From Fasciola hepatica (lineage: Eukaryota > Platyhelminthes > Trematoda > Plagiorchiida > Fasciolidae): DNA of 64,000 bases. A model generated the notes under the pieces. That model had not been told where the DNA came from and did not search any database. It worked only from the letters and a program-made list of their open reading frames with translations. This document shows positions 62,812 through 64,000 of the stretch, in pieces (position 1 is the first letter of the stretch; each line of letters begins with the position of its first letter). The position numbers and the translations under genes were made by a program. The stretch is from contig CANUEZ040000069.1 in assembly GCA_948099385.1 (NCBI GenBank), forward strand, positions 1,556,001-1,620,000, in the 5' to 3' direction.

Positions 62812-62920
62812 TTCAGATTATTTCTCTTGCATCTCAACTGGACCCCTCTGTAGAACCGTACTATACTTATATCCATGGTTGGAAGAAACCAAATAACAAA
62901 AATATTTTCTATTAGGTTCT
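62812..62920 (+). repeat. Copy B of the same short dispersed repeat
   Basis: See copy A at 60056-60165. Both encode a VEPYY-x-x-IHG peptide in one frame, which probably reflects common ancestry of the repeat rather than a gene. Confidence 0.75.
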
Positions 62921-64000
62921 CGACCAGGTATTTCCTGCTTTCAGTTAGCCTCTTTCTAGGTGGTGTCAAAACCCAGTTATATCTTTCCGTGGTGGTTTAT
63001 TTAAACAGTGTCTTTTCTCCCGTTCAGAAGTCACCCTTCAACACATCGCTGGACTTCCAACTTGAAATATATCCTTTATTTTTTCTACCCAGAAATCCGT
63101 GACTTCACGGTTTTCGGTTTCCGAATGTTGATCATCGCGGAATACGGAGCTTGACTTCTTGGATTTTATTATTTCCACTGCCATTTCATTACCTGAATTG
63201 GCGACAACCCCGCTCTGAAAGTTTTTTTATAATGACGCACAATAAACCGAGGAAGAAAAATTAGTTCATTCGTATGGCTCAACTGCTTCATTTTTCTATG
63301 TTCACTGAAGCTCCAATATGTAAATGGTGAATATCACGGTTCTAATATTTGAGGATCTATATCTTAGACTTCTTAAACCTCAACATTGATGGTTTTTTTG
63401 ATGCTTTACAATTCTCGCGAAATACAGAAGCCGTGAGAGTTTAGTACGACACTCAAGGAAATTTAGGATCATGATTTCGAGTAACAGTGAGGCTTCCTAA
63501 AAAGGCTCCTGTTGAGATGTTGCCGTGGCCATTTAGGTTACAACAACGGTACACATCACTCTCGTTGATTTTGAACTCCAGGTTATGAAATATGCACGGC
63601 AAAATTATTATTAGTTAGTTGTCAGAAGGATACAGCCATCAGCAGTTTTATAACAGGAGTGCTCCATTTGAAATCTTGACTATTTATTATAATTCACGAG
63701 TTATTCTGCCCAGTCTGTGATAGCTTGCCCGAAGCAAACATTTACACACATTACCTTCCATAGATCTCACTGGAGTTTCGAAAAATTGCAGACAAATAAA
63801 GGGGCGAAAAGTGCACAACCACGAGTAAAATTTGCTCCCACTTGTGGTCGATTCCAGTTCCAATAGTTGAAAACTAAATAGTTCCTTAAATCTACCGTAG
63901 AGGTCAGCTCCTTGGAAGAAGCAGTTATCATGAAATAACCCTTTGCATAGCATTATCAAAAATCGTTCTCCCTTGCCAATACCCCTGAAAAACTTTCCAG

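Larger units (their letters stand above)
59210..64000. other. No recognised gene apart from the repeats listed
   Basis: Frames of 60-112 codons only. No transposase, RT or integrase blocks were recognised. The minus-strand frame at 63687-63959 (90 codons) has no known motif. Confidence 0.35.

Overview
The window looks like repeat-rich, intron- or intergenic-type nuclear DNA of an invertebrate, most probably a trematode flatworm. This rests on the mobile elements: a CsRn1-clade Ty3/gypsy retrotransposon (the clade was first described from Clonorchis sinensis) with its CHCC gag knuckle, several RTE and CR1/Jockey-type LINEs, a Penelope-like element with a GIY-YIG tail, tRNA-derived SINEs and many microsatellites. 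There is no operon structure, rRNA or recognisable host housekeeping gene. The species cannot be fixed from the sequence alone.

Layout. 0-3 kb: no gene seen, ending in a compound AC/GGACAC microsatellite. 3.3-5.1 kb: two LINE fragments on the minus strand (RTE 3' end, then a CR1-type RT). 7.9-11.3 kb: a decayed but readable Mag-like gypsy element (minus), abutted by a LINE RT fragment to 11.8 kb. 13.6-14.3 kb: a Penelope-like RT/GIY-YIG relic (plus). 15.4-16.5 kb: a second gypsy integrase relic (minus). 16.9-19.4 kb: a CR1/Jockey-type LINE (plus). 22.0-24.4 kb: an RTE LINE with endonuclease and RT (minus). 26.3-26.6 kb: the best host-exon candidate (minus), unidentified. 32.25-33.2 kb: two head-to-head tRNA-type SINEs beside a mariner-type transposase relic. 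37.4-37.9 kb: two more tRNA-like SINE remnants. 39.4-41.3 kb: another LINE (minus). 44.975-50.518 kb: a complete, young LTR retrotransposon (minus). 57.6-58.9 kb: an RTE LINE (plus), followed by a long GTA repeat. 60-63 kb: an inverted pair of a short unknown repeat and an 18-bp inverted-repeat structure.

The only long intact coding region is the pol gene of the CsRn1-clade element (1021 residues). It has intact RT, RNase H and integrase catalytic residues and a GPF/Y-type C-terminal module. Its two 411-bp LTRs differ at one visible position, so the insertion is recent. Yet gag changes frame before the nucleocapsid knuckle and the protease catalytic motif is not readable in any frame, so this copy looks non-autonomous. 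The pol tail carries three 19-residue tandem units plus a partial one, an exact 57-bp period, which is the most unusual coding feature seen.

The remaining elements are fossils. They share families (RTE at 3.3 and 57.6 kb share the same C-terminus; LINEs at 16.9 and 39.4 kb are alike) and show successive rounds of insertion. Long stretches hold nothing I can support as a gene. Host exons in such genomes are short and separated by large introns, so some may have been missed.
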